From JBBDNV01 sp040877415 (GTDB taxonomy: Bacteria; Planctomycetota; Planctomycetia; Pirellulales; PALSA-1355), in the NCBI GenBank assembly GCA_040877415.1, contig JBBDNV010000088.1, positions 1-64,000 on the forward strand: a DNA stretch of 64,000 nt. Direction: 5' to 3'. The notes below the pieces were generated by a model. The model was not told the origin of the DNA. It ran no database searches and worked only from the letters and a program-made list of their open reading frames with translations. How positions within the stretch are numbered: the first letter of the stretch is position 1; every line of letters starts with the position of its first letter. Position numbers and translations under genes: made by a program. Positions 42,872-54,200 of the stretch are shown in pieces.

Positions 42872-45800
42872 TCAGGCGAGATCCGGCATCCAATCGTCTT
42901 CGACCGCCAGCGCCTCGTCGATCGCGTCGGGGTCGTCGCTCGACGCGGATAGCGCCATGACAAGCACGGCCAGGTCGTCGTCCTCGTCGTCGCCATCCAT
43001 CATGGCCAAGGGCGCGGGCGCGATCTTTTCGACCATCACACTGACTTCCGTCGTATTGCCGACCGTGTCCGTGGCCGTGACGGTGTAGGTGATCGTGCCG
43101 TCGGCCAGGGCGCTGACGTCGATGCCTTCGATCGACCAGATTCCGTCCGCGACGGTGACCATGAAGGCGATTGTCGAATCGATGCCGTCGCTGGCCACGA
43201 CCGAGATTATGGCGCCGTTCTCGCCCGTGCCGCTGATGGACGTGTTGTCGGCATTCTCCGCGGTAATCGGGTCGGTGACGTCGGTAATCGCGACTTCCGT
43301 CACGGTGTCCTTATGCGCGGTGATGGACTTTTCGATCGTGTTGTCTTCGTCGTCGGTGGCGGTGGCGGTGAAGGTGATCGTGCCCTCATCCAAGGCGCTC
43401 ACGTCGATCGTGACCGACCAGTTTCCTTCGCCGTCGATCGTGGTCTCGACGGCGTCGGTCGAGTTCCCGCCGTCACTGGCGACGACCGAAACCATGGCTC
43501 CGACCTCGCCCGTGCCGCTGAGCTCCACCGATGTCTCATTGTCCTCGGTGATCGGGTCGGTGACCATCGCGATGGCCAGCGTGTGCTTTTGGGCCGTGAT
43601 GCTGGTTTCGTTGGTGTTGCCGAGCAGGTCGGTGGCGGTGACGGTGTAGGTGATCGTGCCGTCGTTCAAGCCGGTGACGTCGATGCCCTCGATCGACCAG
43701 GTGCCGTCGGTGATCGTGAACGAAAAGATGCCCGTGGAGTGAACTCCGTCGCTGACGACGACCTCGATGGTGGCGTCGATTTCGCCCGTGCCGCTGATCG
43801 ACGTATCGTCGGCGTCACCGATGTCGATCGGGTCGGTGACCTCGGAAATCGCGACTTCCGCCACGGTGTCTTTTTCGGCCGTGGTCGTTTCTTCGTCGGT
43901 GTTCCCGGCGAGGTCGGTGGCGGTGACGGTGAAGGTGATCGTGCCGTCATTCAGGCCGCTTGCGTCGATGGTGGCCGACCAGTTTCCTTCGCCGTCGACC
44001 GTGGTCATGACGGCTTCGGTGGAGTTCACGCCGTCCGTGGCGACGACCGAAATCATGGCGCCGACCTCGCCGATGCCGCTAATCATGACCATCGTTTCGT
44101 TGGCGGCCGTGATCGGATCGGTGACGCCTAAATCGAACACCTCCGTCGCGGTGTCTTTTTCGGCGGTGATCGACTTTTCGATCGAGTTGTCTTCGGCGTC
44201 GGTGGCGGTGACGGTGAAGGTGATCGTGCCGTCATTCAAATCGCTCACGTCGATCGTGACCGACCAGTTTCCTTCGTCGTCGACGGTGGTCAAGACCTCG
44301 CCGGTCGTGTTTTCGCCGTCGGTACCCACGACAAAAATCATGGCGCCGACCTCGCCCGTGCCGCTGATCACCGCCATGTGGGAATCTTCGGCGTTGATCG
44401 GATCGGTGACCATCGCGATCACGAGCGTGGCCTTTTCGGCCGTGATGCTGGTTTCGTTGGTGTTGCCCACCAGATCGGTGGCGGTGACGGTGTAGGTGAG
44501 CGTGCCGTCGTCGAGGTCGCTCACGTCGATGCCCTCGATCAACCAGTTTCCGTCGCCATCGACCGTTGTCATGAACGGTTCGGTCGCATTGACGCCGTCG
44601 CTGACGACGACCTCGATGGTCGCGCCGATTTCTCCGGTGCCGCTGATCGAGGTATCGTCGTCGTCGCCGATGCCGATCGGATCGGTGACCTCTGAAATCG
44701 CGACTTCCGCCACGGTGTCTTTTTCGGCCGTGGTCGGTTTTTGTTGGGTGTTCCCGAAGAGGTCGGTGGCGGTGACGCCGAAGGTGATCGTGCCGTCGTC
44801 GAGGCCGCTTGCGTCGATGGTGGCCGACCAGTTTCCTTCGCCGTCGACCGTGGTCATGACGGCTTCGGTGGAGTTCACGCCGTCCGTGGCGACGACCGAA
44901 ATCATGGCGCCGACCTCGCCGATGCCGCTAATCATGACCATCGTTTCGTTGGCGGCCGTGATCGGATCGGTGACGCCTAAATCGAACACCTCCGTCGCGG
45001 TGTCTTTTTCGGCGGTGATCGACTTTTCGATCGAGTTGTCTTCGGCGTCGGTGGCGGTGACGGTGAAGGTGAGCGTGCCGTCATTCAAATCGCTCACGTC
45101 GATCGTGACCGACCAGTTTCCTTCGCCGTCGATCGTGGTCTCGACGGCGTCGGTCGAGTTCCCGCCGTCGGTGGCGACGACCGAAACCGTGGCTCCGACC
45201 TCGCCGGTGCCGCTGAGCTCCACCATGTCGGCATCTTCGGCGTTGATCGGGTCGGTGACCATCGCGATCGCCAGCGTGGCCTTTTCGGCCGTGATGCTGG
45301 TTAGGTTGGTGTTGCCGACCGTGTCGGTGGCGGTGACGGTGTAGGTGAGCGTGCCGTCGTTCAAATCGCTCACGTCGATGCCCTCGATCGACCAGGTGCC
45401 GTTGGCCAGGACGGTGGCCGTTTTGGCTTCGGTCGCATTGACGCCGTCCGTGGCGACGACCGAAATCAGGGCGCCGACTTCGCCCGTGCCGCTGATCGAG
45501 GTATCGTCGTCGCCGATGCCGATCGGATCGGTGACCTCGGAAATCGCGACTTCCGTCACGGTATCTTTTTCGGCGGTGGTCGTTGCGACGTCGGTGTTCT
45601 CGGCCTCGTCGGTGGCGGTGACGGTGAAGGTAATCGTGCCGTCGTCGAGGCTGCTTGTGTCGATGGTGAGCGACCAGTTTCCTTGGTCGTCGACCGTGGT
45701 CACGGCGGCGCCGGTGGAGCTCTCGCCGTCGGTGGCGACGACCGAAATCATGGCGCCGAGCTCGCCGGTGCCGCTGATCATGACCATCGTTTCGTTGGCG

Positions 45801-48800
45801 GCCGTGATCGGATCGGTGACGTCGCTGACGATCACGTCCGTCACGGTGTCTTTCACGGCCGTGATCGACATGGTCGCGGTATTGGAGGCCGAGTCGGTGG
45901 CGGTGACGGTGAAGGTGAGCGTGCCGTCGTCGAGGCCGCTCGTGTTGATGCCGTCGATCGTCCAGGTGCCGTTCGCGGCGACGGTGGTGGTGAAGGGACC
46001 GGTCGTGTCGCTACCGTCACTGACGGTCACGGAAATGGACGCGCCGGCTTCGCCGGTGCCGTTGATCGTTACGTCGTCCTCGTTCGCCGCGTTGATCGGA
46101 TCGGGGATGACCATGCCGATGGCCACGGTCGGCGATTGGGTATCCTTGAGGACCGCCATGCTGGTGGACCCCGTGTTGCCGACCGCGTCGGTGGCGGTGA
46201 CCGTGTAGGTGATCATGCCGTCGGCCAGCGAGCTGACGTCGATGCCGCTGGCGGACCAGGTGCCGTTGTCGGCGACGGTCGTTTGCGCGCTGGCTGAGTT
46301 GGCGCCGCCGGTGACCACGACCGAAATCATGGCGCCGGCTTCGCCGGTGCCGCTGATCGACGCGTCGTCGGCGTTGTTCGCGTGGACGGGGTTGGTCACC
46401 GAACCGATGGTTACCGCCGGAGCGACCGTGTCTTTGGTCGCGGTGATGCTCGCCGAAGCCGTCGAGCCGCCCGTGCCGGTGGCGGTGACGGTGTACGTGA
46501 TCGTGCCGTCGGCCAGGGCGCTGACGTTGATGCCGGCGATCGACCAGCTCCCGTTGTTGGCGACCGTGGTCATCAGCGCGCCGGTTGAACTGCTGCCGCT
46601 AGTGGCCACGACCGAGATCGTGACGCCGGCGGTGCCGCTGCCGCTGATCGACGTGCTCGTGGCATTGGAAGCGGTGATCGGATTGGTGACCGTGCTGACC
46701 GCGACGCTCACCGTTTGGGCGGGAGGATTGGACGCGGCGCCCAGAGCCGACGCCAAAAACAGTCGCTGCGAGATGAACTGCGAGAGCAGCCGGCTGGTGG
46801 TGAAGTTGTTTTCACCGCCCACGACAGAGCCGGGCGCCAAAATGGTGAAGGTGAAACTGTCGCCCGTCGCCGACATCTCGCCGCCCTGGCTGCCGATGTG
46901 CAGCCTGCCGTCGACGTACTGAGCCGGCTGGGCGAATTGTAATTCGTACGTCCCCGGATTCAGATTGTTAAAGGAGTAGGACCCGTCGGCGCCGGTGGTC
47001 GTCAGCATTTCGGCGGCGCCGGAGAGGAACACCTGGACGCCGGCCAGCGCCCTCTCTCTTCCGGTCTGCGCTCCATCACTGTTCGAATCGACGAACACCT
47101 TGCCCGTGATCGACGAGGGCAGGTTGGCAACGTCGTCGGTCGATTCGTTCGTGATCGTTCCCGTGCCGGTTCCGTCGCCGGTCGTGGCGCCTACAGGATT
47201 GCTCAGCACGACCGAAAACGTTTCGTTCCCTTCGGAAAACTTGTCGCCGAGGACGAAAACCGTGACGAGCCGCTCGGTAGTTCCCGGCGCGAACGTGACC
47301 GTGCCCGACGTGGAGTTGTAGTCGTTGTTGGCAATCGTGGCCGTGCCGTCCTGGGTGGCGAAGGCCACGGTGACCTGGTTGACGGATTGGCGGGACAAAG
47401 TGAGCGTAAAGACAAACGCGGTCGTGCCCGTGTCCCCCTCGGCGTGGGTCACGTCGGCGATCGAGACCGCCGGCTCCCCTTCGTCGTCGACGATCACGCC
47501 GGTGCCGGTGCCGGTGGCGATCGTGGCGCCGTCGGGCAAGAAGATATTGACGACGAAGTCCTCGTTCGCGGCCTCGTGGCGCGTATCGCCTCGAACCGCC
47601 ACGGTGATGGTTCGCGTTGTAACGCCGGGCTGGAATGTCACCGCCCCCGAGATGTCATCGAAATCGAAGTCGGCCGCGGTCGCGGTCCCGTTCTGGGTTT
47701 CAAAGCTGACGGTAACGACGTCCTCGCTCTCGGCCGAGAGCGTGACCGTGAAGACAAACGGCGTGCCCCCCGTGTCGCCTTCGTTTTGCGGCAACGGGCC
47801 CGTGATGCTCAACGTGGGCAGAGCGTCGTCGTTGGTGATGTTGCCGGTGATCGAGGTTTGCTCCAACGTGACGTGCTGGGGATCGGCCAGGTTGATCGTG
47901 AACGTCTCACTGGCTTCGAGCACGGCGTCGGCCACCACGCTGACGAGGATCGTCTGGGTCGTCTCGCCGGGCATGAAGGTCAGCGTGCCCGAGGCGGCCG
48001 TGTAGTCGCCGGGGGCCACGGCCGTGCCGTCATCCGTGGACCACATGACGGTAATCGTCTGCCCGCTGGCCTCGGAGAGCGTGGCGGTGAAAACGAACTG
48101 GGTGGGACTGGCGGAAGTTCCCTCGTTGGTGTTCTGCGGACCGGTTATCGAAAGGGTCGGCTCAAGATCGTCGTTTTCGATCGTTCCGGTGGCAAACAGA
48201 TCTTCGCTGTCGGCGACATTGGTGGCGTCAAACAGCCTCAACTGGAACGTCTCATCGGCCTCGTTCAACGCGTCGGTGTTGACGAGCACGGTGACAAACT
48301 TCTGCGTTTCCCCGGGCATGAACGTGAGGAACGCCGGTACGGTAACCCCCTCGTAATCGCTGCCGGCCAACGCCGAACCGTCCACGGTATCGTACCGGAC
48401 AACGACGGTCTGGCCGCTGGGGGCCGACAGGCTGACGGTAAAGACGATCGGCACGCCCTCGGTCTCGGCGACCGGCTCGACCTCCAAAGTGGGCAGCGGA
48501 TCGTCGTTTTCGATCGTGCCCGTGGCGGTCGTCTCCACCAGCGTCGCGTTCTGCGGGTCGCTGAGGACGAGGGAGAACGTTTCGTCCGCCTCATTGAGGT
48601 CGTCGTTGTTGACGGTGACCGTAATATCCTGGGCGATGGTGGCGCCGATGAACGTCAGCGTGCCGCTGTTGAACGTATAGTCGCTGCCGGCGGTCGCCGT
48701 GCCGCCCGTCGTCGTAAAGACGACGGTGACCGGCTCGTCGCCGGCTTCGCCGATCGTTACGGTGAAGACGAACTGGGTCACGTTTTCGAGCTGCGAAACC

Positions 48801-50413
48801 TGGTTGGCGACGAACGAGATGTGCGGTCCGTCGTCGTTAATAAGCGTCCCCGTCGCCATGCCCCCCGAGGCGTCGAACTCGGCATTTGCCGGCTCAACGA
48901 GGACGATCTCGAAATCTTCGTTGGCCTCGGGGTCCGTGTCGCCGTTGATGACGACCGTAATGAACTTGGGCGCGGTGCTGCCGGCCGCGAAGGTCACGGC
49001 GCCGGTGATCGTCTCGTAATCGCTGGGGGCCTCGGCGCTGCCGTCCTGGGTGGCGAAGGGAACGATCACCGGGCTGGTGGTGGCTCCCGAGATGGTGACG
49101 GTGAAGACCATCATGTTGTCTTCGTCGCCTTCGAGCTGCGAGACGCTGGTAATGCCGATTTGCGTTTGATCGTCGTTTTCGATGGTGCCCAGGCCGGTGC
49201 CGTCGGTGATCCCCGCGCCTTCGGGGTCGCTCAACATGACTGTAAAGGTTTCGTCGTCTTCCTGGTCGTTGTCGCCCAAAACGGTGATGGTGATCGTCCG
49301 CGAAAGCTGCCCGGACTCGAACGTAAGCGTTGCGGATTGCGGGACGTAGTCCTGTCCGGGGTTGGTGCCGCTGGCCGTGCCGTCGGTGGTCGTGTAGGCG
49401 ACGGTGATTTGCTGGGTGCTGACTTCCGACAGCGAGACGGTGAAGACGAACGGCTGGTCGTCGTCGGTCTCCTGCTTGGTGACGTTGTCGATCGAGATTT
49501 CCGGCCCGATGATCGACAGGTCGAGCGTGCTGACCGTGATGTTGTCGTCCAGAATAAAGTCGTTTTCCCCGTACAGGAGCCAGTCAGGCGGAAAGGCTTC
49601 GTCGGTGAAGAGCTCGAAAAACGAGCCGAACGATGTGGTGCCTCCGGCGCCGGCGTGCAGCGTTACCGACCACAAAAGTTGCGGATCGCTGCCCGGGGAT
49701 CCAATTTCGGGGGGGTCTCCAAAAACGAATTGTATGGTAGCACCGCCGGCCCTGATTTCACCCGGTGTGGAAGTGTCGGTGTGAACTTGGATATCGTTAA
49801 AGAAGTCGTCGAGGGACAACGTACCGGGTACCACGGATACGAGGTCCGTGTCGAAGGTGGCACGTACGTAGGCCGCAAAGACGCCGAACAGATCCTGCCC
49901 CTCCGTACCTTTGATCGTCGTCGACGTGCGCACATCGTCGACGAAAACCAACAGCTTGAAGTCCTCGCCGACGGTGGTGCTGGTGATTTCGTTGCCTTCA
50001 AGATCCTCGGCTCGCATAAACACGTTGACCAGGGTGCCTTCGATCAACGGGATGATCGGCGGGTCGTCGGCGGGGGCCTGCTCCTCGTTGCTTGTTGCGG
50101 CAAGTGGGACGGCCGCGGGCACGTCCTCGGCCGCCGGCACGGCCTCGGAAGTCGACGGGGTCGACGAGCTGCGCCCGGCGAGGTTGGAAGCCACGAGGCA
50201 GCTCACGCTCAACGAGTCCAACGACGTCGCGTGCAAGTCGCCTGCCGACGCGTACAAGGCGCTGTCGGACAGCAGGGAGCCGCCCGATAAGAGGGCTCGC
50301 AGCTCGAGTCCCTCGAAGCTCGAAAAACGCTTGAAGAGCACCGCGGTGCCACGCAGCGACCGGCGGCGGCGCGCGCGCGCCCTGCGACCGAACCGAGTCC
50401 GATGAGTTCTCAT
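42872..50413 (-). CDS. giant exported repeat protein (Calx-beta / SdrD-B / Ig-like)
   Basis: The product has 2513 residues. The N-terminus is very Arg-rich, then FEGLELRALLSGG, the LExRALLS signature of many planctomycete exported giants. Residues ~300-1095 hold seven Calx-beta repeats. Residues ~1098-1170 form an SdrD-B/Cna-B-like domain (GKVFVDSNSDG..DGSYSFNNLNPGTY). Residues ~1230-2465 hold thirteen Ig-like repeats of ~95 residues (VTDPI...ISGTGEVGA...GTITFTVTATD). The tail is Asp/Glu-rich and hydrophobic (DDLAVLVMALSAS). Calx-beta units bind Ca2+ in other proteins, so a Ca-stabilised surface fibre or adhesin is likely. No enzyme domain, LPxTG or dockerin is present. The opposite strand also has long open frames, which are shadows of the repeats. 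Confidence 0.93.
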   Translation of the reverse strand: MRTHRTRFGRRARARRRRSLRGTAVLFKRFSSFEGLELRALLSGGSLLSDSALYASAGDLHATSLDSLSVSCLVASNLAGRSSSTPSTSEAVPAAEDVPAAVPLAATSNEEQAPADDPPIIPLIEGTLVNVFMRAEDLEGNEITSTTVGEDFKLLVFVDDVRTSTTIKGTEGQDLFGVFAAYVRATFDTDLVSVVPGTLSLDDFFNDIQVHTDTSTPGEIRAGGATIQFVFGDPPEIGSPGSDPQLLWSVTLHAGAGGTTSFGSFFELFTDEAFPPDWLLYGENDFILDDNITVSTLDLSIIGPEISIDNVTKQETDDDQPFVFTVSLSEVSTQQITVAYTTTDGTASGTNPGQDYVPQSATLTFESGQLSRTITITVLGDNDQEDDETFTVMLSDPEGAGITDGTGLGTIENDDQTQIGITSVSQLEGDEDNMMVFTVTISGATTSPVIVPFATQDGSAEAPSDYETITGAVTFAAGSTAPKFITVVINGDTDPEANEDFEIVLVEPANAEFDASGGMATGTLINDDGPHISFVANQVSQLENVTQFVFTVTIGEAGDEPVTVVFTTTGGTATAGSDYTFNSGTLTFIGATIAQDITVTVNNDDLNEADETFSLVLSDPQNATLVETTATGTIENDDPLPTLEVEPVAETEGVPIVFTVSLSAPSGQTVVVRYDTVDGSALAGSDYEGVTVPAFLTFMPGETQKFVTVLVNTDALNEADETFQLRLFDATNVADSEDLFATGTIENDDLEPTLSITGPQNTNEGTSASPTQFVFTATLSEASGQTITVMWSTDDGTAVAPGDYTAASGTLTFMPGETTQTILVSVVADAVLEASETFTINLADPQHVTLEQTSITGNITNDDALPTLSITGPLPQNEGDTGGTPFVFTVTLSAESEDVVTVSFETQNGTATAADFDFDDISGAVTFQPGVTTRTITVAVRGDTRHEAANEDFVVNIFLPDGATIATGTGTGVIVDDEGEPAVSIADVTHAEGDTGTTAFVFTLTLSRQSVNQVTVAFATQDGTATIANNDYNSTSGTVTFAPGTTERLVTVFVLGDKFSEGNETFSVVLSNPVGATTGDGTGTGTITNESTDDVANLPSSITGKVFVDSNSDGAQTGRERALAGVQVFLSGAAEMLTTTGADGSYSFNNLNPGTYELQFAQPAQYVDGRLHIGSQGGEMSATGDSFTFTILAPGSVVGGENNFTTSRLLSQFISQRLFLASALGAASNPPAQTVSVAVSTVTNPITASNATSTSISGSGTAGVTISVVATSGSSSTGALMTTVANNGSWSIAGINVSALADGTITYTVTATGTGGSTASASITATKDTVAPAVTIGSVTNPVHANNADDASISGTGEAGAMISVVVTGGANSASAQTTVADNGTWSASGIDVSSLADGMITYTVTATDAVGNTGSTSMAVLKDTQSPTVAIGMVIPDPINAANEDDVTINGTGEAGASISVTVSDGSDTTGPFTTTVAANGTWTIDGINTSGLDDGTLTFTVTATDSASNTATMSITAVKDTVTDVIVSDVTDPITAANETMVMISGTGELGAMISVVATDGESSTGAAVTTVDDQGNWSLTIDTSSLDDGTITFTVTATDEAENTDVATTTAEKDTVTEVAISEVTDPIGIGDDDTSISGTGEVGALISVVATDGVNATEAKTATVLANGTWSIEGIDVSDLNDGTLTYTVTATDTVGNTNLTSITAEKATLAIAMVTDPINAEDADMVELSGTGEVGATVSVVATDGGNSTDAVETTIDGEGNWSVTIDVSDLNDGTLTFTVTATDAEDNSIEKSITAEKDTATEVFDLGVTDPITAANETMVMISGIGEVGAMISVVATDGVNSTEAVMTTVDGEGNWSATIDASGLDDGTITFGVTATDLFGNTQQKPTTAEKDTVAEVAISEVTDPIGIGDDDDTSISGTGEIGATIEVVVSDGVNATEPFMTTVDGDGNWLIEGIDVSDLDDGTLTYTVTATDLVGNTNETSITAEKATLVIAMVTDPINAEDSHMAVISGTGEVGAMIFVVGTDGENTTGEVLTTVDDEGNWSVTIDVSDLNDGTITFTVTATDAEDNSIEKSITAEKDTATEVFDLGVTDPITAANETMVMISGIGEVGAMISVVATDGVNSTEAVMTTVDGEGNWSATIDASGLNDGTITFTVTATDLAGNTDEETTTAEKDTVAEVAISEVTDPIDIGDADDTSISGTGEIDATIEVVVSDGVHSTGIFSFTITDGTWSIEGIDVTGLNDGTITYTVTATDLLGNTNETSITAQKHTLAIAMVTDPITEDNETSVELSGTGEVGAMVSVVASDGGNSTDAVETTIDGEGNWSVTIDVSALDEGTITFTATATDDEDNTIEKSITAHKDTVTEVAITDVTDPITAENADNTSISGTGENGAIISVVASDGIDSTIAFMVTVADGIWSIEGIDVSALADGTITYTVTATDTVGNTTEVSVMVEKIAPAPLAMMDGDDEDDDLAVLVMALSASSDDPDAIDEALAVEDDWMPDLA
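43540..45830. repeat. three-domain super-repeat, period ~849 bp, about three copies
   Basis: VTDPI-coding boundaries on the plus strand fall at about 43551, 43827, 44108, 44396, 44676, 44957, 45247, 45518 and 45810. Every third unit is most alike (44108/44957/45810; 43827/44676/45518; 43551/44396/45247), giving a ~283-residue higher-order period. DNA at 43910-44272 and 44760-45122 is nearly identical, pointing to recent tandem duplication. Confidence 0.85.
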
Positions 50414-51285
50414 GATTTCTCTGTTGACCGATGTCTCTTCAATGTTGACCGTATACGCGGGCGAACCCGGGAGCGCATCCGTGTCCCTGCGCTGAAAGGG
50501 CCGTCTATTTCAGCCAGCGGCCAGGCTGCTTAGGCCCCAGAGGAAACGGGAAGATGCGGCATAACTCACTCGCCCGGTTGCTCGTGCCAAGCTGCGTGTC
50601 AAGCGGCGCCCTGGCCCGGCGCGCGAGCAGGGAATCTGCCGCGAGCGAGCCTCGTATTGGCCCTAGAAGCTGTTCCTATGCCCCGAGCTTCAGACTACAC
50701 AAAGGCGGGGGACATTTCAACGAGCGCAAATCATTTGCGGCAGGTTCTTTTTGGCGATTTTACCGACGCTATCGGTCCGAGCAATAAATCGGGTCAATGA
50801 GCCCAAATTATTCCACCGCGAAACCATTCAGCCGCCCCCGTTCGGGCGACTGATGGCCCGAAAGGCGTCGAATGGTTGGCCCCACTCTAGGGTGGGCGGC
50901 CCTCAGTGGCGTACCGCTCGGTGAGGCGGTGCACGGTGAAAGCACGAGCAAGGTCCAGCCCGTTGGGCTTCCCTCGGGAAACGGGAGCCAAGCGGCGGCC
51001 GCTTGGTCGGTCGCTCGGGCGGATTGACCCGCGGCTCGTCCGTGCAACTGGAGGAATCACCAATTGCGCACTTGCAATTCAGATTCGCCCGGTGACATTT
51101 GCACGGATGCGATCGAGACCCATCAAGCTACTTCCATATGACGATCGCTACCTTTGCGCCGTGCTCATTCGGGGATTGTTCACAAGAAAGTAACTTGCAA
51201 GCACCTGTCACAGTGGTACCATGCTGGGCGCACTATCTAGCTAGCTAGCTAGAAGCGCGCACATTCACGGAAAAGGAGTTGAGGC
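50414..51285. other. 872-bp gene-free divergent region
   Basis: This is the region between the giant repeat protein and the broken S8 peptidase gene. It must contain both promoters. Short ORFs here (for example 50554-50787) lack family features. A segment at 50845-50885 (GATGGCCCGAAAGG..TTGGCCCC) resembles one at 54864-54903 on the far side of the peptidase gene. A CTAG tetranucleotide run lies at 51237-51252. Confidence 0.4.
51237..51252. repeat. (CTAG)4 tandem repeat upstream of the S8 peptidase gene
   Basis: Four CTAG units run end to end 33 bp before the ATG at 51286. CTAG is a rare tetranucleotide in most bacterial genomes, so four in tandem is notable. Slippage could alter promoter or leader spacing. 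Confidence 0.7.
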
Positions 51286-54200
51286 ATGTCTACTCGAGAC
51301 CCCGAATGGCGGCACTTGTGTGTGGAAGAATTGGAATGTCGGGCGCTGCTTTCTATTGTGCCTACGCCCCTATTGGAATCGCTGCTGGGTTCACCCACGT
51401 GTGTGTCGGGCTTGTCTGTTGCGCCGCACGACTACGATTCTGTGGAAAAGATAGTTAGCGAGCGCCTAGCGGACGGCAGTTTGTCGCAATCGGGCGCAGG
51501 TCGGATTCGAATCGGAAAAGCTTGGGTGCGGCCGACCGGCGAGATTGAAACCGAGATCCACGTGGACCCGTGGGACGACTCGCTGCTTGGAAAGCTGGAC
51601 GAAATGGGGATCGCGATTGGGGGTCTTAGTCGTAGCCAGGGTGTGATTATGGCCTGGGTCCCATTGGGGAAGCGCGACGTGATCGCCCGCTTCAATCACG
51701 TGCGGAGCCTCGAATTGCCCGAGTATACCCACAGTCTAATCGGCAGCGTGACGACGGCCGGAGACGCTGTTTTGCGAGCCGACGACGCGCGCGATGAGTT
51801 TGGGGTTACTGGATCGGGCATCAAAGTGGGGGTCATTGCCAATGGCGCTGCCAACGTTGACAACTCGATGCTGGATGACGACTTGCCATCGGTCACGGTT
51901 AATGCGAACTGGCCCGGACCTGCTGACGACGATGAAGGGACCGCGATGCTTGAGATCGTTTATGACATCGCACCGGACGCTCAGCTCTATTTTTCAAGCG
52001 GGGCCACGGTGGCCGGAATGATCGATTCCGTTAACTGGATGGTCTCCCAAGGAGTTGATGTGATCGTCGACGACATCGGCGCTTACTCCGAACCGTTTTT
52101 CGAAGACGGATCCGATACGATTGCCAGCACGGTTGCCACGGCGATTGCCAGCGGCGTGACCTACGTAAGCGCGGCGGGTAACGACGCGTTCAACCATTAC
52201 CAAGCTGCATATAGCGAAGGCGCGTCGACGAGTGGTGGGAATTGGCACAATTTTAGCGGGAGTGACAATTCCCTTCTCTCCGCCGTGCCAGAGGGTACGG
52301 TCGAGGAACCGACGTTGTTTCATATTGTTTTGCAATGGAGCGATGCGTTCGGAAGTTCGACAAATAACTACGATTTGTTCGTGTACGCCGTCGATTTACA
52401 GGGCAATCCAACAGGCACCCCGCTGGCCAGCAGCCAGGACGTCCAGGGTACAAATAGCGACAATGCACTGGAAATTATCTCGCTCTTGAATATGGGGGCG
52501 GCCACATTCCTCGCCGCGCGTGTCAAGAAGCTGACGGCCGCGGCGTCGAATCGTCAGTTGGAGCTATTCACCTTAAATGCCGACGGCGTGGAGTACCCTG
52601 TTGCAACCGACGCGATCATCGGGCACCATGCGGTCGACAACGTCATTGCCGTGGGAGCGGTGAGTGCATCGACCCCGTCGACCATCCAGAACTAAAGCAG
52701 TCGCGGACCTTCGACGATTTTTACCAACTTTGCGACACAGGGCTCGACCCAGCGGCAAAGCCTGGACGGAGTCGCGACCGATGAGGTGCAATCATTGACA
52801 GGGCAGCTTGGGCTCAATGATTTCCCGGCGAGTTTTCGGGGCACCTCAGCGTCCGCGCCACACGTCGCCGGAATCGCGGCGCTCATTCTTGACGCCAGGC
52901 CGGGTTTGTCACCGGGTTCGGTGGCGGACATACTCGCCACCACCGCAGTCGATTTGTCGACCACGGGCTATGACAATGTTTCCGGCTACGGACGTTTCGA
53001 CGCATTGGCGGCTGTGCAAAAGACGTTGTTTCCGTGGCACAATTTTACGTTCGCCGAAGACGTCAACAATAGTGGCAATGTCAGCACCTCCGATTTGATT
53101 ATACTCGTCAATCATTTCTTATCCGCTGGTCAGCACGAACTTGGAACTCCGACCGACTGGAATACGGTGCCGCCGGGGCCGTATACCTTCTTTCTGGACG
53201 TTGACAGCGACAATTGGTTCACGCTCGCCGACCTTGCTATTGTTCAGGCCTTCCTTGTCGGGGCACCGGTAGGAATTATTGCACCGGTCTCGCCGAGTCC
53301 GCGCAACACGCCGGTATCGTCAGTGGATTTGTTCTTTAGTGAGCCGGTGAGTGGACTGAATATGAGCAAACTGTCGCTGACGAAAGGGGGCGGAAATCTT
53401 CTGACGGGATCTCAAACGCTGACCCAGACGGGCAGCGTTCGCTGGACTCTTGGCAATCTTGAGCCAATCACGTCAGTGTTCGGCACTTACTCGCTCAGCG
53501 TTGACACGACAGGCGTTACCGGCGGCGGCGATCCCGTCGCCCCCATAGACCCGAGCGACTGGGAAATGATTCCGTGGCAAAATGTCGGGTTGCCATTGGA
53601 CATTGACAATAGCGGGAACGTCACTGTGCAGGATGCGCTCGTTCTCATCAATTTCCTTTTGTCGGTCGGCGGCACGCATATTTTGGTCCCGCCGACCAAC
53701 TTTGATACCGTTCCGCCGCCGCCGTATGGCTACTTCTACGACATCTCGGGCGACAACATGGTTCGAGGATCCGACGTCATCCTACTGATCAACTATCTTC
53801 TCGGCGCAGAGCCCCCGGACGAGAGGTTGGTCTTGGAGGCGGAAGTGCTCGGCCGGCACATCTTTTACAACCAGTCCACGTTCGACGGGAATACGGCTGG
53901 CGTGAGCACTAGCGATGATGGTGCCATTGCGACGGACAAGTCCGCGTACCTGCCCGGCGGCGGCACGGCGGGGCCCAGCAGTGCCACCAGCTACTCGCGC
54001 GGCATCAACGGTGTCATGGTCGACATTGCCGACGTGACTGGAACGATCACGGCGGACGATTTCACGCTCAAGGTAGGCACCAACAATACACCCAGCACGT
54101 GGGCAACCGCACCGGCGCCGACGACCGTTTCGGTACGGACCGGCGCCGGCGTGTCTGGGTCGGACCGCGTTGAGATCATCTGGCAAAACAATGCCATTCA

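Noticed and set aside
43000..46700. Regular repeats that could suggest a CRISPR array
   Set aside because: Units are ~280 bp, coding, and translate to Ig-like domains; no short repeat/spacer pattern.
47387..50290. 967-codon plus-strand open frame
   Set aside because: Antisense shadow of the Calx-beta repeats; stop-free because of repeated GC-rich codons.
52693..52695. TAA as programmed readthrough in the S8 gene
   Set aside because: No recoding signal recognised and a second lesion exists downstream; pseudogene or sequence error is simpler.
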